A stretch of 64,000 nt of DNA from assembly GCA_963734665.1 (NCBI GenBank), contig CAVTIR010000013.1, forward strand, positions 1,302,001 through 1,366,000, given 5' to 3'. Source of the DNA: Trebonia sp963734665. GTDB taxonomy: Bacteria; Actinomycetota; Actinomycetes; Streptosporangiales; Streptosporangiaceae. Numbering within the stretch: the first letter of the stretch is position 1; the number at the start of each line of letters is the position of its first letter. Shown one piece after another: positions 41,491 through 50,926 of this stretch. The position numbers and the translations under genes were made by a program. The notes beneath the pieces were generated by a model, which saw only the letters and a list, made by a program, of their open reading frames with translations, was not told where the DNA came from and did not search any database.

Positions 41491-41707
41491 CGTCGGGCGG
41501 GGGCCTTTGTGCTAAAACCCGCCCACCACGCCCCGGGAGGGTCATGGTTCGGGGTGAAGGTGGAACACGGGCTCGTTCGGGATAACGGTTTTGCTCTTCT
41601 AGTGCGTGGCCGCGAAAAGTCAACCGCATTAGCAGCCAGAACGGGGGCGGCTTACTCAGTCGCGCGACCCCATTGCCCGGGGCGGAGTGTCCGGTAACGT
41701 CGCGGAT

Positions 41708-42685
41708 GTGACTGACGACCGTGTCATCCCTCCGTTTGACTCGCTGCCCCGGCTGCCCGGGAACGGGGTGCAGCACGCGTGGGACGTGTGGGGCAGGGGT
41801 GACAACCTCGGCACGCTCAACCGGCTGACCGGTTCGGTGGTCGCGGCGGCGTCCGGCTGCGTGCGGACGGGCGAGCGAATCGGGGTGTCGCTGCCGCTCG
41901 GGCTGCCTGACCCGTCGTTCTTCGGGAGGAAGGCGTTCAGGCATAACTTCAAGACGCTGGGGCCGGCCGGCTGGGACGACTGGCTTGACGGGTTCTACCT
42001 GCAGTGCTCGTCGCAGTGGGACGGGCTGCGGCACATCGGGTCGCCCGACGGCTGGTTCGGCGGGTGGCGGGCCCAGCCGTCGGACGACCTTGAGCCACTG
42101 GGCATCCATCACTGGGCGGAGCAGGGCATCGTGGGGCGGGGCGTGCTCGTCGACCTGGCGTCTTATGCGCCCGTGGTGGCTAACCGAGGGGCTGACAGCG
42201 CCTATGACCCGTTCACGCGCGTGGCCTTCCGGCCCGACGACCTGTCCGCCGCGCTAACCGCTCAGGGGGTTTCGCTCCGGAGCGGCGACATCCTCTGCGT
42301 GCGGACCGGGTGGACGGACAAGTACCTGTCGCTGGATGCCGCCGGGCGGGCCTCGCTCGCCGACGGCATGCAGGAGGTAACTGGGTACACGTCCGCTGGC
42401 CTGGCGGGCAGCGAGGCGATGGCGCGCTTCCTCTGGGACTCCGGGGTCGCGGCAGTGGCCTGCGACAACCCGGCCGTGGAGGTCGTGCCGTCCGTCCTGT
42501 CCGACGGGTTCCTGCACGGGCGGCTCATCCCTGGCCTGGGGATGGCGATCGGCGAACTGTTCTCGTTCGGTGCCCTCGCCGCGGCGTGCGCGCGGGAGGG
42601 ACGGTATGAGTTCCTGTTCGTCTCCGTGCCGCTCAACGTGACCGGGGCGATCGGGTCACCTGCCAACGCGGTCGCGGTCCTCTAG
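41708..42685 (+). CDS. Cyclase/kynurenine-formamidase-like metal hydrolase
   Basis: A 325-residue protein of the putative cyclase family (PF04199). The GTG at 41708 is chosen because TAACGT (41695-41700) ends 7 bases before it. Typical stretches are GRGDNLGTLNRLTGSVVAAA, QWDGLRHIGSPDGWFGGWRA (the family's HxGTHxDxP metal site is modified here to a QWDGLRHIG form, as in the large subgroup), GILVDLASYA-like VGRGVLVDLASYAPVV and GVAAVACDNPAVEVVP. The expected role is hydrolysis of an amide or lactone. Substrate unknown. Confidence 0.82.
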   Translation: MTDDRVIPPFDSLPRLPGNGVQHAWDVWGRGDNLGTLNRLTGSVVAAASGCVRTGERIGVSLPLGLPDPSFFGRKAFRHNFKTLGPAGWDDWLDGFYLQCSSQWDGLRHIGSPDGWFGGWRAQPSDDLEPLGIHHWAEQGIVGRGVLVDLASYAPVVANRGADSAYDPFTRVAFRPDDLSAALTAQGVSLRSGDILCVRTGWTDKYLSLDAAGRASLADGMQEVTGYTSAGLAGSEAMARFLWDSGVAAVACDNPAVEVVPSVLSDGFLHGRLIPGLGMAIGELFSFGALAAACAREGRYEFLFVSVPLNVTGAIGSPANAVAVL

Positions 42686-42735
42686 TTCAGATGTATCTCA
42701 ATCCAGCTCGGTCCAGCTCGCTCCAGGAGGTCAGG

Positions 42736-43197
42736 ATGTCCGACCCCAAAGACGTCGTGCGGCGGTTCTTCGCGACGCTCGGCACCGGGAACTTCGCGGC
42801 TATCGGCGAGTTCTTCACCGACGACTCGGTCTGGCAGGTGAACGACGTGGCGCGCGGCCTGCCGGCGCAGCGGGGGCGGAAGGCGATCATCGACGACTTC
42901 CTCCAGCCGATCCGCGAGGGGCTGTTCGAGCCGGGCGACCCGAAGATCGAGATCCGCCGCCTGATCGGCGAAGGCGACTGGGTGGTGGCCGAGACTACGG
43001 GCCGCGGCGCGCTGCTTAACGGCAGCACCTACGAGAACGAGTACGTGTTCGTCATCCAGGTCGACGGCGACACGGTGCGGTTCCTGCGCGAGTACATGGA
43101 CTCCGACTACGCGCACTCGATCTCGGCGGGCTCGGGCGGCGCCGGCGGCGCGGACGGCCACGTCTCGGACACGCTCAAGCGCCTGGGCCACGACTAA
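42736..43197 (+). CDS. SnoaL/NTF2-like protein
   Basis: A 153-residue protein from ATG 42736 (MSDPKDVVRRFFATLGTGNF), with CCAGGAGG upstream. It shows the cone fold: AIGEFFTDDSVWQVNDVARG, RGRKAIIDDFLQPIREGLFE, WVVAETTGRGALLNGSTYEN and EYVFVIQVDGDTVRFLREYM. Limonene-epoxide hydrolase and ketosteroid isomerase relatives share this layout; a catalytic set cannot be assigned. It directly follows the cyclase-like gene (50 bases), so the two may form an operon. Confidence 0.82.
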   Translation: MSDPKDVVRRFFATLGTGNFAAIGEFFTDDSVWQVNDVARGLPAQRGRKAIIDDFLQPIREGLFEPGDPKIEIRRLIGEGDWVVAETTGRGALLNGSTYENEYVFVIQVDGDTVRFLREYMDSDYAHSISAGSGGAGGADGHVSDTLKRLGHD

Positions 43198-43242
43198 CCG
43201 GGCCGGCCGCGCAGGCCGCCCTGGCACGCCAGCGCGCGCCCC

Positions 43243-44562
43243 TTAGGCCAGGATCGTCCACGAATGCGCCGGGACGAGCAGCGGGTCGGCGACGACCGCG
43301 CCCGGCTCTGCCGTCTCCGCGACCGAGAGGCCGCCGGCGTCCACGGCGAACCGGAACTCCGCGTCGCCCGTGTTGAGCAGCAGGAAGGCCTGCTCGCCGT
43401 CGCCGTCGCCCCGCAGGCGCAGGGCCAGTGCGGACGGCTCCAGGTGCTGGGGGGTCGTGCGGGCGCGGACCAGCCACGGGTGACGGCGGCGGAAGCCGAT
43501 GAGCCGCTGGTGCAGCCGGTAATAGCGCCACCCGTCGGGCAGCAGGTCAGCGGGCGAGGCGGGGAACGCGGGCCTGATCGCGTCGTCGCCGCCCTCGCGG
43601 TGCTCCTTGAGGCCGCGCAATCCCTGCTCGTCCCCGTAGTAGACGCTCGGCACGCCGCCGACGCAGAACAGGACCGCGAGCGCGTGCCCGAAGTGCCGGT
43701 CGTCGTTCAGGACCGTCGCCAGCCGGGTCACGTCGTGGTTGCCGACGAATGTCTGCGGCAGGCCTCCGTCGTCGAATGCGTCAAGGAACGCGTTGTGCCG
43801 GCTGAGCGCGTGGTCGAGCTCGTAGAAGTTGCGGTCGTTGAGCGAGGACCAGACCGCCTTCCAGACCTCGTACTGGGTGATCGAGTCGAGTCCGCCCTCG
43901 GCCGCGTAGGCGGCGTAGTCGCCGTGGATCATCTCGCCGAGGATCCAGGCGCCGGGGAACGCCTCGCGCACTGCGGGCAGGACCTTGGCCCAGAACCCCG
44001 GCGGCACCGCGTAGGCGGCGTCCAGCCGCCACCCGCCCGCGCCGCGGCCGAGCCAGTGGGTCATGACCTCCGTCACGTAGGACAGGACGGCGGGCTCGTC
44101 GTGATTGAGCTCGATGAGGTGCCCGTGGCCTTCGAATACCGCGTAGTCCGACCCGTCTTGTGTCCGCTTGAACCAGCGGGCCGCCGGGGTCGCCGGCCCC
44201 CCGGCCACGGCCGCCTTGAAGGCGGGGAACCCGCGTCCGACGTGGTTGAACACGCCGTCGAGGATCAGCCGCAGGCCGCGTCGGTCGGCGGCAGCCACCA
44301 GGTCGTCGAAGTCACCTTCGTCGCCGAGCCTGGCATCGATCCTGAAGTGGTCGATGGTGTCGTACCCGTGGGTCTCCGCGGCGAAGACCGGGCCGAGCAG
44401 CAGCCCGTTGCAGCCGAGCTCGACCGCGTAGTCAAGCCACGTTTCCAGGTGCCGCAGCCGGTGCCTGGCCGGCTCTTGCGCGGTCGGCGCCGCCCGCTCC
44501 GCACCGGTGAAACCGAGCGGGTACACATGCCACAGAATGGCGCGATCAGCCCAGCACGTCAC
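43243..44562 (-). CDS. Glycoside hydrolase family 13 (alpha-amylase-like) enzyme
   Basis: A 439-residue cytoplasmic GH13 protein, GTG start at 44562. Conserved regions: LILDGVFNHVGRGFPAFKAA (region I), GGWRLDAAYAVPPGFWAKVL (region II, nucleophile Asp), AWILGEMIHGDYAAYAAEGG (region III, acid Glu) and TFVGNHDVTRLATVLNDDRH (region IV, Asp). A short C-terminal beta domain follows. No signal peptide. The set suits a small maltogenic/cyclomaltodextrinase-like hydrolase or transglycosylase acting on intracellular alpha-glucans. A copy of the GATAACAGCAA repeat lies 115 bases upstream. Confidence 0.92.
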   Translation of the reverse strand: MTCWADRAILWHVYPLGFTGAERAAPTAQEPARHRLRHLETWLDYAVELGCNGLLLGPVFAAETHGYDTIDHFRIDARLGDEGDFDDLVAAADRRGLRLILDGVFNHVGRGFPAFKAAVAGGPATPAARWFKRTQDGSDYAVFEGHGHLIELNHDEPAVLSYVTEVMTHWLGRGAGGWRLDAAYAVPPGFWAKVLPAVREAFPGAWILGEMIHGDYAAYAAEGGLDSITQYEVWKAVWSSLNDRNFYELDHALSRHNAFLDAFDDGGLPQTFVGNHDVTRLATVLNDDRHFGHALAVLFCVGGVPSVYYGDEQGLRGLKEHREGGDDAIRPAFPASPADLLPDGWRYYRLHQRLIGFRRRHPWLVRARTTPQHLEPSALALRLRGDGDGEQAFLLLNTGDAEFRFAVDAGGLSVAETAEPGAVVADPLLVPAHSWTILA

Positions 44563-44673
44563 CCGCTCACGCTACCGGCTTCACCTGGTCACCGCCTGGA
44601 TTCACGCCGCGAGTGAGATTAAGAACATGTAACCGAACGAGTGCGTGCTCCGCCGATAGCCTCGTTGCGCTTC

Positions 44674-44691
44674 GCGCTTGTTGCTGTTATC
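44674..44691 (-). repeat. GATAACAGCAA repeat copy upstream of the GH13 gene
   Basis: The minus strand reads GATAACAGCAACAAGCGC, 112 bases before the GH13 start. This is the only copy found outside the 52-56 kb segment and it matches the pcaC and pcaD copies over 15-17 bases. Confidence 0.55.
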
Positions 44692-44772
44692 TCAACAGGG
44701 GCGAGTCGCCCGCTCACCCCCATTGCCGGGTCCGGAGGGCGGCGGCCCGGGCCCGTGGCGTGTTGTTCATCC

Positions 44773-45393
44773 TCACTCGAAGTCAGACGGGTCGCCCGCA
44801 CCGCGGCGCACGATCTCCGGCTCGTCCTGGGAGAAGTCGATCACCGTCGTTGGCTCGGTGCCGCAGTCGCCCGAGTCGAGCACCGCGTCCACGGCGTCGC
44901 CGAGTTCCTCGTTGATCTGCCAGCCCTGGGTCATCGGATCGTCCTGGCCGGGCAGCAGCAGGGTGCTTGAGACGAGCGGCTCGCCCAACTCGGCGAGCAG
45001 CGCCTGGGTCACCACGTGATCGGGGATCCGCACGCCGATGGTCTTCTTCCCCGGATGCTGAAGGCGGCGGGGCACCTCCTTCGTCGCCTCCAGGATGAAC
45101 GTATAGCGGCCCGGCGTCGCCGCCTTGATGGCCCGGAACACGCGGTTGGGCACGTGCACGAACCGGCCGAGCTGTGCGAAATCCTGGCACACCAGCGTGA
45201 GGTGGTGCCGGTCATCGAGGTGGCGGATCGCCCTGATCCGCTCGATGCCGTCCTTGTTGCCCAGCTGGCAGCCGAGCGCGTAGCAGGAGTCCGTGGGGTA
45301 GGCGATCACGCCGCCCTCCCGCACGATGTCAGCGACCTGGGCGATCGCGCGACGCTGCGGGTTGGCCGGATGGATGTCGAAGTACCGGGCCAT
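44773..45393 (-). CDS. YciO/Sua5/YrdC-family protein (threonylcarbamoyl-AMP synthase-like)
   Basis: A 206-residue single-domain protein. The family pattern is complete: VADIVREGGVIAYPTDSCYA, LGCQLGNKDGIERIRAIRHL, YTFILEATKEVPRRLQHPGK and KTIGVRIPDHVVTQALLAEL, then PLVSSTLLLPGQD (S/T-nucleotide site) and DCGTEPTTVIDFSQDEPEIV. The KR-x-R-x-x-x-x-H pattern of true Sua5 appears as RIRAIRHLDDRHHL. The sequence is closer to YciO than to TsaC, so whether it makes the tRNA t6A precursor is uncertain. Confidence 0.88.
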   Translation of the reverse strand: MARYFDIHPANPQRRAIAQVADIVREGGVIAYPTDSCYALGCQLGNKDGIERIRAIRHLDDRHHLTLVCQDFAQLGRFVHVPNRVFRAIKAATPGRYTFILEATKEVPRRLQHPGKKTIGVRIPDHVVTQALLAELGEPLVSSTLLLPGQDDPMTQGWQINEELGDAVDAVLDSGDCGTEPTTVIDFSQDEPEIVRRGAGDPSDFE

Positions 45394-45447
45394 GCGATGA
45401 GTCTAGGCGGAGCCCTTCAGGCTCACCATCCCCGGCTAGTCCGCGCG

Positions 45448-45639
45448 TTACCTCCGGTGCCGCCTCCGGCCGCCGGCTCCGCCGAGCGGGGCGCCGAAGC
45501 TCAGCCAGCCGCGTCGCCGGGTCCGCACGCCGATCGAGCCCCACAGCCGACCGCGGCCGAGCGGCTCACTGAGCCGGAAACGGAACGGCCCGACCCGGAC
45601 CGACTCGCTGACCCTGGCCCTGGTTCGGAATCTGACCAT
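45448..45639 (-). CDS. Small DUF4236-like basic protein
   Basis: A 63-residue protein from ATG 45639, preceded by GGAGGTGA. The sequence MVRFRTRARVSESVRVGPFR followed by FRLSEPLGRGRLWGS and RRRGWLSFGAPLGG follows the DUF4236 pattern (fRfRkri.lGPfrlnlskSG...sv...g), a small beta-rich basic module of unknown role. It diverges from the sacsin-like gene at 45814. Confidence 0.6.
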   Translation of the reverse strand: MVRFRTRARVSESVRVGPFRFRLSEPLGRGRLWGSIGVRTRRRGWLSFGAPLGGAGGRRRHRR

Positions 45640-45813
45640 CGAGCGTCACCTCCAGTCACTGCACCAATCGGGCACCGGTGCCTTGACCGCGCGCCCGGCC
45701 CTCGTCCCGTTCCCAGTCTTCCCAGAGCAGCGAAGGCCATTCCGCAGGCGCGTTAGACCAGGCCTGGGTCCTTCCGCGTCGATGGGGGCAGCTGGGTGGA
45801 CTAGGGTCGGTGT

Positions 45814-48800
45814 GTGACTGACGCGCTGGCCGACCCCTTTGACACTGGCGGGCTGCGGGCGCGGGTGCTGGACGCCTGGGCGGCGTCACCGAGCCGGTTC
45901 CGGGAGGACGCCAACGCCGAGGAGGACTACGCGCTCGGCGGGTACCGGGACCGGGTTGTCGTGGAGCTCGCGCAGAACGCGGCGGACGCGGCGGTCCGCG
46001 GCGGCGTGCTCGGGCGGCTGCGGCTGACGCTGCGCGACGGGGTTCTCGTCGCGCTGAACACCGGGGCGCCGCTCGACGCGGCCGGGGTCGAGGCGCTGTC
46101 CACACTGCGGGCATCGAGCAAGCGCGGCGACGGCGCGGACGGCGGGACGGTCGGGCGGTTCGGCGTCGGGTTCGCGGCGGTGGTCGCGGTCAGCGACTCG
46201 CCGCGCATTCATTCCGCGACGGGCAGCGTTGGCTGGTCGCGGGTGCGGACCGGGGAGCTTGTGAGCGCGATCCCGGCGGTGGCCGACGAGATCGAAGCGC
46301 GGTCCGGACACGTGCCGGTGCTGCGGCTGCCGTTCGCGGACGCGGCATCCTCCGGTGGCAATGGCGCGCTGCCCGACGGGTTCGTGACGGCGGTCGAGCT
46401 GCCGCTGCGGGACGGTGACTCGGTTTCGCTTGTTACCCGGCTGCTCGCCGAGACCGGGCCGGCGTTGCTGCTCGCGCTCCCGGCTCTCACACACGTCGAG
46501 ATCACGGTCGGTGGCGCAACCCGGCTGCTCACGGCGGTCCATGACGGCGACCTGTCGACCATTACCGTCAACGGAGTGCCCAGCGCCTGGCGGGTCGCCA
46601 GCTCCGGCGGAGAACTCGATCCGGCGCTGCTAGCCGACCGGCCTGCCGAGGAACGCGGCCGGACGTCGTGGTCGGTCCGCTGGGCCGTGCCGGTTTCTGA
46701 CGGGATTCCAGCGGGGCGGCTGCCTGAGGGTGTCACGGCCGTCGTGCACGCGCCGACGCCGACCGACGAGCCGCTTAGCCTGCCGGCGCTGCTGCTCGCG
46801 TCGTTCCCGCTGAGCCCGGACCGGCGGCACGTCGCGTCAGGTCCATTGACTGATTTCCTGGTGGAGCGGGCGGCGGACACCTACGCCGACCTGCTGCCCG
46901 GCCTGGCTCCAGGACCTGGACTCCTCGACCTAGTGCCTGGGCCGGTTGGTCGTGGGGAACTGGATGCCCGGCTGGCCAGCGCAATCGTGTCTCGTCTCGC
47001 AGCGGTGCCGTTCCTGCCGGCCGTCCACGGTGTACCAGGCGCGGACGAGCAAGACGCCGCTGCTGCTGCTGACGACTGGGCAGCTATGCCAGGGCTACCC
47101 GAGGCCGACAAGTCCGACCGGGTGCGGCCACGGGACGCGGTGCTGCTCGGCACCTCAGCTTCCGGACTGCGCGAGTGGCTGGCGCCGGTGCTGCCGAACC
47201 TGGTCGACGGGCCCGCCAGGCATCCGGCGTGGGCCGTCCTCGGAGTGCGCCGGATGCTCCTGGCGGAGCTGGCCGACCTGCTGGCCTCGCTCGACAGGGA
47301 ACCCGCCTGGTGGTACGGACTGTACGCCGCGCTCGCCGACGTGCCCGCCGAGGAACGAGCTGAACTCGGCGCGCTTCCGGTGCCCCTCGCTGACGGGCGG
47401 CTGGTGCGCGGGCCGCGCGGGCTGCTGCTGCCGGGACCGGGACTTGAGCATGCCGACCGGCTCGCCGTGCTCGGCCTCCGCGTGGTCGACCCGGAGGCGG
47501 CGCACCCCCTGCTCGCCCGGCTCGGTGCGGTCGAGGCAACGCCACGGAGCGTGCTCGAAGACCCCGCGACCCGCGCTGCCGTCAGAAACTCCTACGACAG
47601 CGCCGTCGAGGCCGCCTTCGACGATGACTCACCGCAGCGCCTCGCTGAGGCGGTACTCGGCTTGCTCGCCGCCCTCGACATCGCGCCCGGCGAGTACCGG
47701 TGGCTGGCCGAACTGGCGCTGCCCGGCGAAGACGGCGACTGGTACCCCGCCGGGGAACTGCTGCTACCTGGCGCGCCCCTCGCCGGGATCCTCGACGCTG
47801 ACGCGCCATTCGGCACGGTCACCGCGGACCTGGTGGACCGGCACGGCACGGACTCGCTCCAGGCGGCCGGCGCGGCGTGGTCCTTCGGCCTGCTGACGGC
47901 TGAAGACGTCGAACTGGACGAGTCCCAGATCGACCTAGACCTCGACGGCGCCGAGGAGTGGGCCGCCGACATCAGGGCTTGGCTACGGTCGGCAGGGGAT
48001 GCCCTGCCGCCGCTCCCGCCGGTGGCCGTCGAGTTCACCGCCGTCCGAGACCTCGACCTCGTCGACCCGGACCGCTGGCCCCAAGCCCTGGATCTGCTAA
48101 CCCGGCCGCCCCTGCGCGCTGCGCTCACCGAGCCGACCCGAGTCCGCCTGTCTGACGGTCGACATGCCGACGTCCCGTCCTACACGGCCTGGTGGCTGCG
48201 CCATCACGTGACGCTTGGCGGGTGGCACTCATCCGACCTGCGCGTTCCGGACGCCGACCCGCTGCTGGTTGGCCTGTACGACGTGGTCGGCGTGTCCGAG
48301 GAGGCCGACGCCGATCCGGCCCTTTCCCGCGTCCTCGCCGACCCCGCGATCGCCCGCGCGCTCGGGGTCCGGTCTTCCCTCACCGACCTTCTCGCCGGGC
48401 CCGGCGGCGCGGATGAGCTGCTGAACCGGCTCGCCAACCCAGCCCGCGCAGTCAGCAGGCCCCAGCTACGGGCACTGTGGTCAGCACTCGCGACCGCCGA
48501 CACCGTGAACCCGGAAGACATCACCCCACCGGACCGGGTCCGTGCGATTCACGGTGACAAGATCACCGTCACGGATGCAACCGACGTCCTGATCCTCGAC
48601 GCCCCCGACTTGTGGCCGCTGGTCGCGGACCGGCCACTCGTCCTTGCGCCGTATCGGCATGCGACCCGCCTGGCCGATCTGCTCGATCTGCCGTTGGCTT
48701 CCGAGGAGATCCCGGGGGGCATTGAGTCGGCCGGGGAACGCCGCCCCGTCCCCGACATAGTGCCAGACGTGCTCCCCGAGGCCCCTGCGACCTACCACGA

Positions 48801-49002
48801 ACATGACAGCCTCACGGTCGACGGCACCGACGTCCCGTGGCGCTACACCGGCGGCGAACTCCACGCAGCCACCGTCGAAGGCCTGGCCTACGGCCTGGCC
48901 TGGGCAGCAGGCCAGTGGCACGCCCGCCACCTGCTGGCCGCACTCCTAATCAGCCCCGACGAAGCCACCCGCCTGCTCGCCGAATCCGACCTAGACGCGT
49001 GA
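45814..49002 (+). CDS. Sacsin/Hsp90-like GHKL ATPase protein (1062 aa)
   Basis: A very large protein with an N-terminal GHKL ATPase of the sacsin type: YRDRVVVELAQNAADAAVRG (N box with the Mg-binding Asn), LVALNTGAPLDAAGVEALST (G1-like), TLRASSKRGDGADGGTVGRF and GVGFAAVVAVSDSPRIHSAT (G2 box). The lid and second domain follow, then 750 residues of Leu/Asp/Ala-rich sequence with no domain I recognise. The C-terminus ends VEGLAYGLAWAAGQWHARHL. Eukaryotic sacsin is a chaperone; actinobacterial members are uncharacterised. TAGGGT ends 6 bases before the GTG, so leaderless. Confidence 0.85.
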   Translation: MTDALADPFDTGGLRARVLDAWAASPSRFREDANAEEDYALGGYRDRVVVELAQNAADAAVRGGVLGRLRLTLRDGVLVALNTGAPLDAAGVEALSTLRASSKRGDGADGGTVGRFGVGFAAVVAVSDSPRIHSATGSVGWSRVRTGELVSAIPAVADEIEARSGHVPVLRLPFADAASSGGNGALPDGFVTAVELPLRDGDSVSLVTRLLAETGPALLLALPALTHVEITVGGATRLLTAVHDGDLSTITVNGVPSAWRVASSGGELDPALLADRPAEERGRTSWSVRWAVPVSDGIPAGRLPEGVTAVVHAPTPTDEPLSLPALLLASFPLSPDRRHVASGPLTDFLVERAADTYADLLPGLAPGPGLLDLVPGPVGRGELDARLASAIVSRLAAVPFLPAVHGVPGADEQDAAAAADDWAAMPGLPEADKSDRVRPRDAVLLGTSASGLREWLAPVLPNLVDGPARHPAWAVLGVRRMLLAELADLLASLDREPAWWYGLYAALADVPAEERAELGALPVPLADGRLVRGPRGLLLPGPGLEHADRLAVLGLRVVDPEAAHPLLARLGAVEATPRSVLEDPATRAAVRNSYDSAVEAAFDDDSPQRLAEAVLGLLAALDIAPGEYRWLAELALPGEDGDWYPAGELLLPGAPLAGILDADAPFGTVTADLVDRHGTDSLQAAGAAWSFGLLTAEDVELDESQIDLDLDGAEEWAADIRAWLRSAGDALPPLPPVAVEFTAVRDLDLVDPDRWPQALDLLTRPPLRAALTEPTRVRLSDGRHADVPSYTAWWLRHHVTLGGWHSSDLRVPDADPLLVGLYDVVGVSEEADADPALSRVLADPAIARALGVRSSLTDLLAGPGGADELLNRLANPARAVSRPQLRALWSALATADTVNPEDITPPDRVRAIHGDKITVTDATDVLILDAPDLWPLVADRPLVLAPYRHATRLADLLDLPLASEEIPGGIESAGERRPVPDIVPDVLPEAPATYHEHDSLTVDGTDVPWRYTGGELHAATVEGLAYGLAWAAGQWHARHLLAALLISPDEATRLLAESDLDA

Positions 49003-49258
49003 CTCCGGCTCATTAGCAGAAGTCGGGGTCTTCCTCGAAGAGCTTGATGGCCGTGTCGTGTCGTGCCAGGGGGAAGACATAGCGCGGACTTTATGTCACA
49101 TATTATCGATATGAGTAGATTCAAGTCGCTGAATAATCGAACTGGTAAGCGGTTGCGAATCACCAAGTTGTCCCACGCCATTTCCTCGGTGGAATGTCGG
49201 GCCGGGGTGGGAGGATCGGGATCGGGTCGATGGCGGGTTGGGCGGGGAGGTTCCCAGG

Positions 49259-50779
49259 ATGGGCAAGGCGGCTAGGCAGCGGCGGCTGAAGAGGGAGCGG
49301 CAGCGGGAGCGTGCCACCCGGGGGACGTCGGATGCCCGAGCGGGGGCGGCGTTCCGGGCCGGGCCGCGCAGTGGGTCCTCGGGAAACAGCGGGTCCTCGG
49401 GAAACAGCGGGTCGTCGGGAAACAGTGGGTCGTCGGGAAACAGAGTGCCCGCGGAGAAGGACCTGGCGGCCGAGGTGATCGGCGAGGCGACCCGCGCGGT
49501 CTGCGCCGGCGACCAGGATGCCTACAGCACCTGCCTGCGGCAGCTCGCGGATGAGCGGACGCCCGGCTGGACGCGGGCGGTCAGCCAGGACCTCGTGGAA
49601 TACCTGCGCGTGTCGGTGACGGCCGCCTGGCGGCATGGCTGGCAGCCGACCGAACTAGCCAGGCACGTCGGCCGGGAGCTTTCTGGCGAGCACGCGTCGG
49701 TGGTCGCGGACATGATCACGGACGAGATGCGCGGCTACGCCGCCGCCGCCGTGGACGCCCGGTGGGCAGCCCAGGTGGCCGCGCTTGGCGCGCTCCCGCC
49801 CGGTGACGCCGGGTACGTGGATGCCTGGCGGCTGGCCAACGTCGCAGGCCTGCGGGGAGCGGTGGCCAACGCGATCGAGACGCTGCACGCGCTCCAGCAT
49901 CTTCCAGTCCTGGAACGGCTGCTCCCGCTGCCCGGGACCGCGCGGCCGACCGCGCAAGAGCACGCAGAGAACGCGGAGAACACCGGGCCCGCCGATGAGC
50001 GGCTGCTTGGCAGGATCCGCGCGCTGCTTGCCAAGGCGGAAGCGACGGAGTTCACGGAGGAAGCGGAGGCGCTGTCGGCCCGCGCGCAGCAGCTGATGGC
50101 CAAGTACAGCATCGACCACGCGCTGCTCGCGGCCGAGTCCGGACGCACAGAGGCGCCAGGCGGGCGGCGAATCGCCGTGGACAACCCCTACGAGGCACCC
50201 AAGGCGACGCTGCTGCAGACCGTGGCGCAGGCCAACCGCTGCCGTGTCGTCTGGTCCAGGGAACTTGGCCTGGTCACGGTGATCGGCTTCCCGGCCGACC
50301 TGGACGCGGTCGAGCTGCTGTTCACCTCGCTGCTCGTCCAGGCGAACGGCGCGATGCTGCGCGCCGGGGCGAGGAAAGACTCCTCCGGGCGGTCAAGGAC
50401 CCGGGCGTTCCGCCAGTCGTTCCTGGTCTCCTACGCGGTCCGCATCGGTGAGCGGCTTTCCGAGGCTGCCGGTAACGCGGAGCAGGAGGCCCTGGCGGAG
50501 CAGGCGGCCCCGCATCGAGGAGCGGCGCAGCAGGGAGCGGCGAGTACCGGAGGCAAGGACCTAGTCCCATTCCTCGCGGCACGCCACCGGGCCGTCGATG
50601 ACGCGGTGGACGCGATGTTCGGCGACACCCTGACGCACAGCCGTGCAGTCCGTGCTACCGACGCGGAGGGCTGGTACTCGGGCCGCGCCGCCGCCGACCT
50701 GGCCAGCCTGCACAATCACGCCAGCGTCGCCGGCAGCGCGCGGGCAGGCACCGCGTACGCTGGTGCAGATCGGTCGTAG
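49259..50779 (+). CDS. DUF2786-domain protein with Gly/Ser/Asn repeat
   Basis: A 506-residue protein from ATG 49259 (GGGAGG upstream). The N-terminus is basic (GKAARQRRLKRERQRERATR), followed by four tandem GSSGNS hexapeptides, a helical domain of unknown type, and a DUF2786 domain around residues 245-285 (LLGRIRALLAKAEATEFTEE, AEALSARAQQLMAKYSIDHA). After it come a conserved region (VVWSRELGLVTVIGFPADLD, AVELLFTSLLVQANGAMLRA) and RHRAVDDAVDAMFGDTLTHS near the end. Function unknown. The preceding 250 bases are gene-free. Confidence 0.82.
   Translation: MGKAARQRRLKRERQRERATRGTSDARAGAAFRAGPRSGSSGNSGSSGNSGSSGNSGSSGNRVPAEKDLAAEVIGEATRAVCAGDQDAYSTCLRQLADERTPGWTRAVSQDLVEYLRVSVTAAWRHGWQPTELARHVGRELSGEHASVVADMITDEMRGYAAAAVDARWAAQVAALGALPPGDAGYVDAWRLANVAGLRGAVANAIETLHALQHLPVLERLLPLPGTARPTAQEHAENAENTGPADERLLGRIRALLAKAEATEFTEEAEALSARAQQLMAKYSIDHALLAAESGRTEAPGGRRIAVDNPYEAPKATLLQTVAQANRCRVVWSRELGLVTVIGFPADLDAVELLFTSLLVQANGAMLRAGARKDSSGRSRTRAFRQSFLVSYAVRIGERLSEAAGNAEQEALAEQAAPHRGAAQQGAASTGGKDLVPFLAARHRAVDDAVDAMFGDTLTHSRAVRATDAEGWYSGRAAADLASLHNHASVAGSARAGTAYAGADRS
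49373..49444 (+). repeat. Four tandem 18-bp repeats inside the DUF2786 gene
   Basis: GGGTCCTCGGGAAACAGC occurs four times in a row with two or three substitutions (C to G, C to T, C to A at the end), coding Gly-Ser-Ser-Gly-Asn-Ser. Copy number may vary between strains. The peptide is a flexible linker between the basic N-terminus and the first globular domain. Confidence 0.85.
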
Positions 50780-50926
50780 CTAACCTTGTTCAGGGGCTAT
50801 CCCGGGCTAGCACAGAGGTCAGCGGGTCAGCCAGGCCTGACGGCGTGCCAGGTGCCGCCGCCGCCAATCGGCCATGACGTACAATTCGCTGGTAGTAGCG
50901 CACAAAGCACCGAAGGGGTACGGGCA

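Noticed and set aside
43264..44616. Plus-strand frame opposite the GH13 gene
   Set aside because: No recognisable domain, and the minus-strand gene shows all four catalytic GH13 regions.
49373..49444. CRISPR-like tandem repeat
   Set aside because: The units are contiguous, without spacers, in frame and encode GSSGNS; it is a protein repeat.
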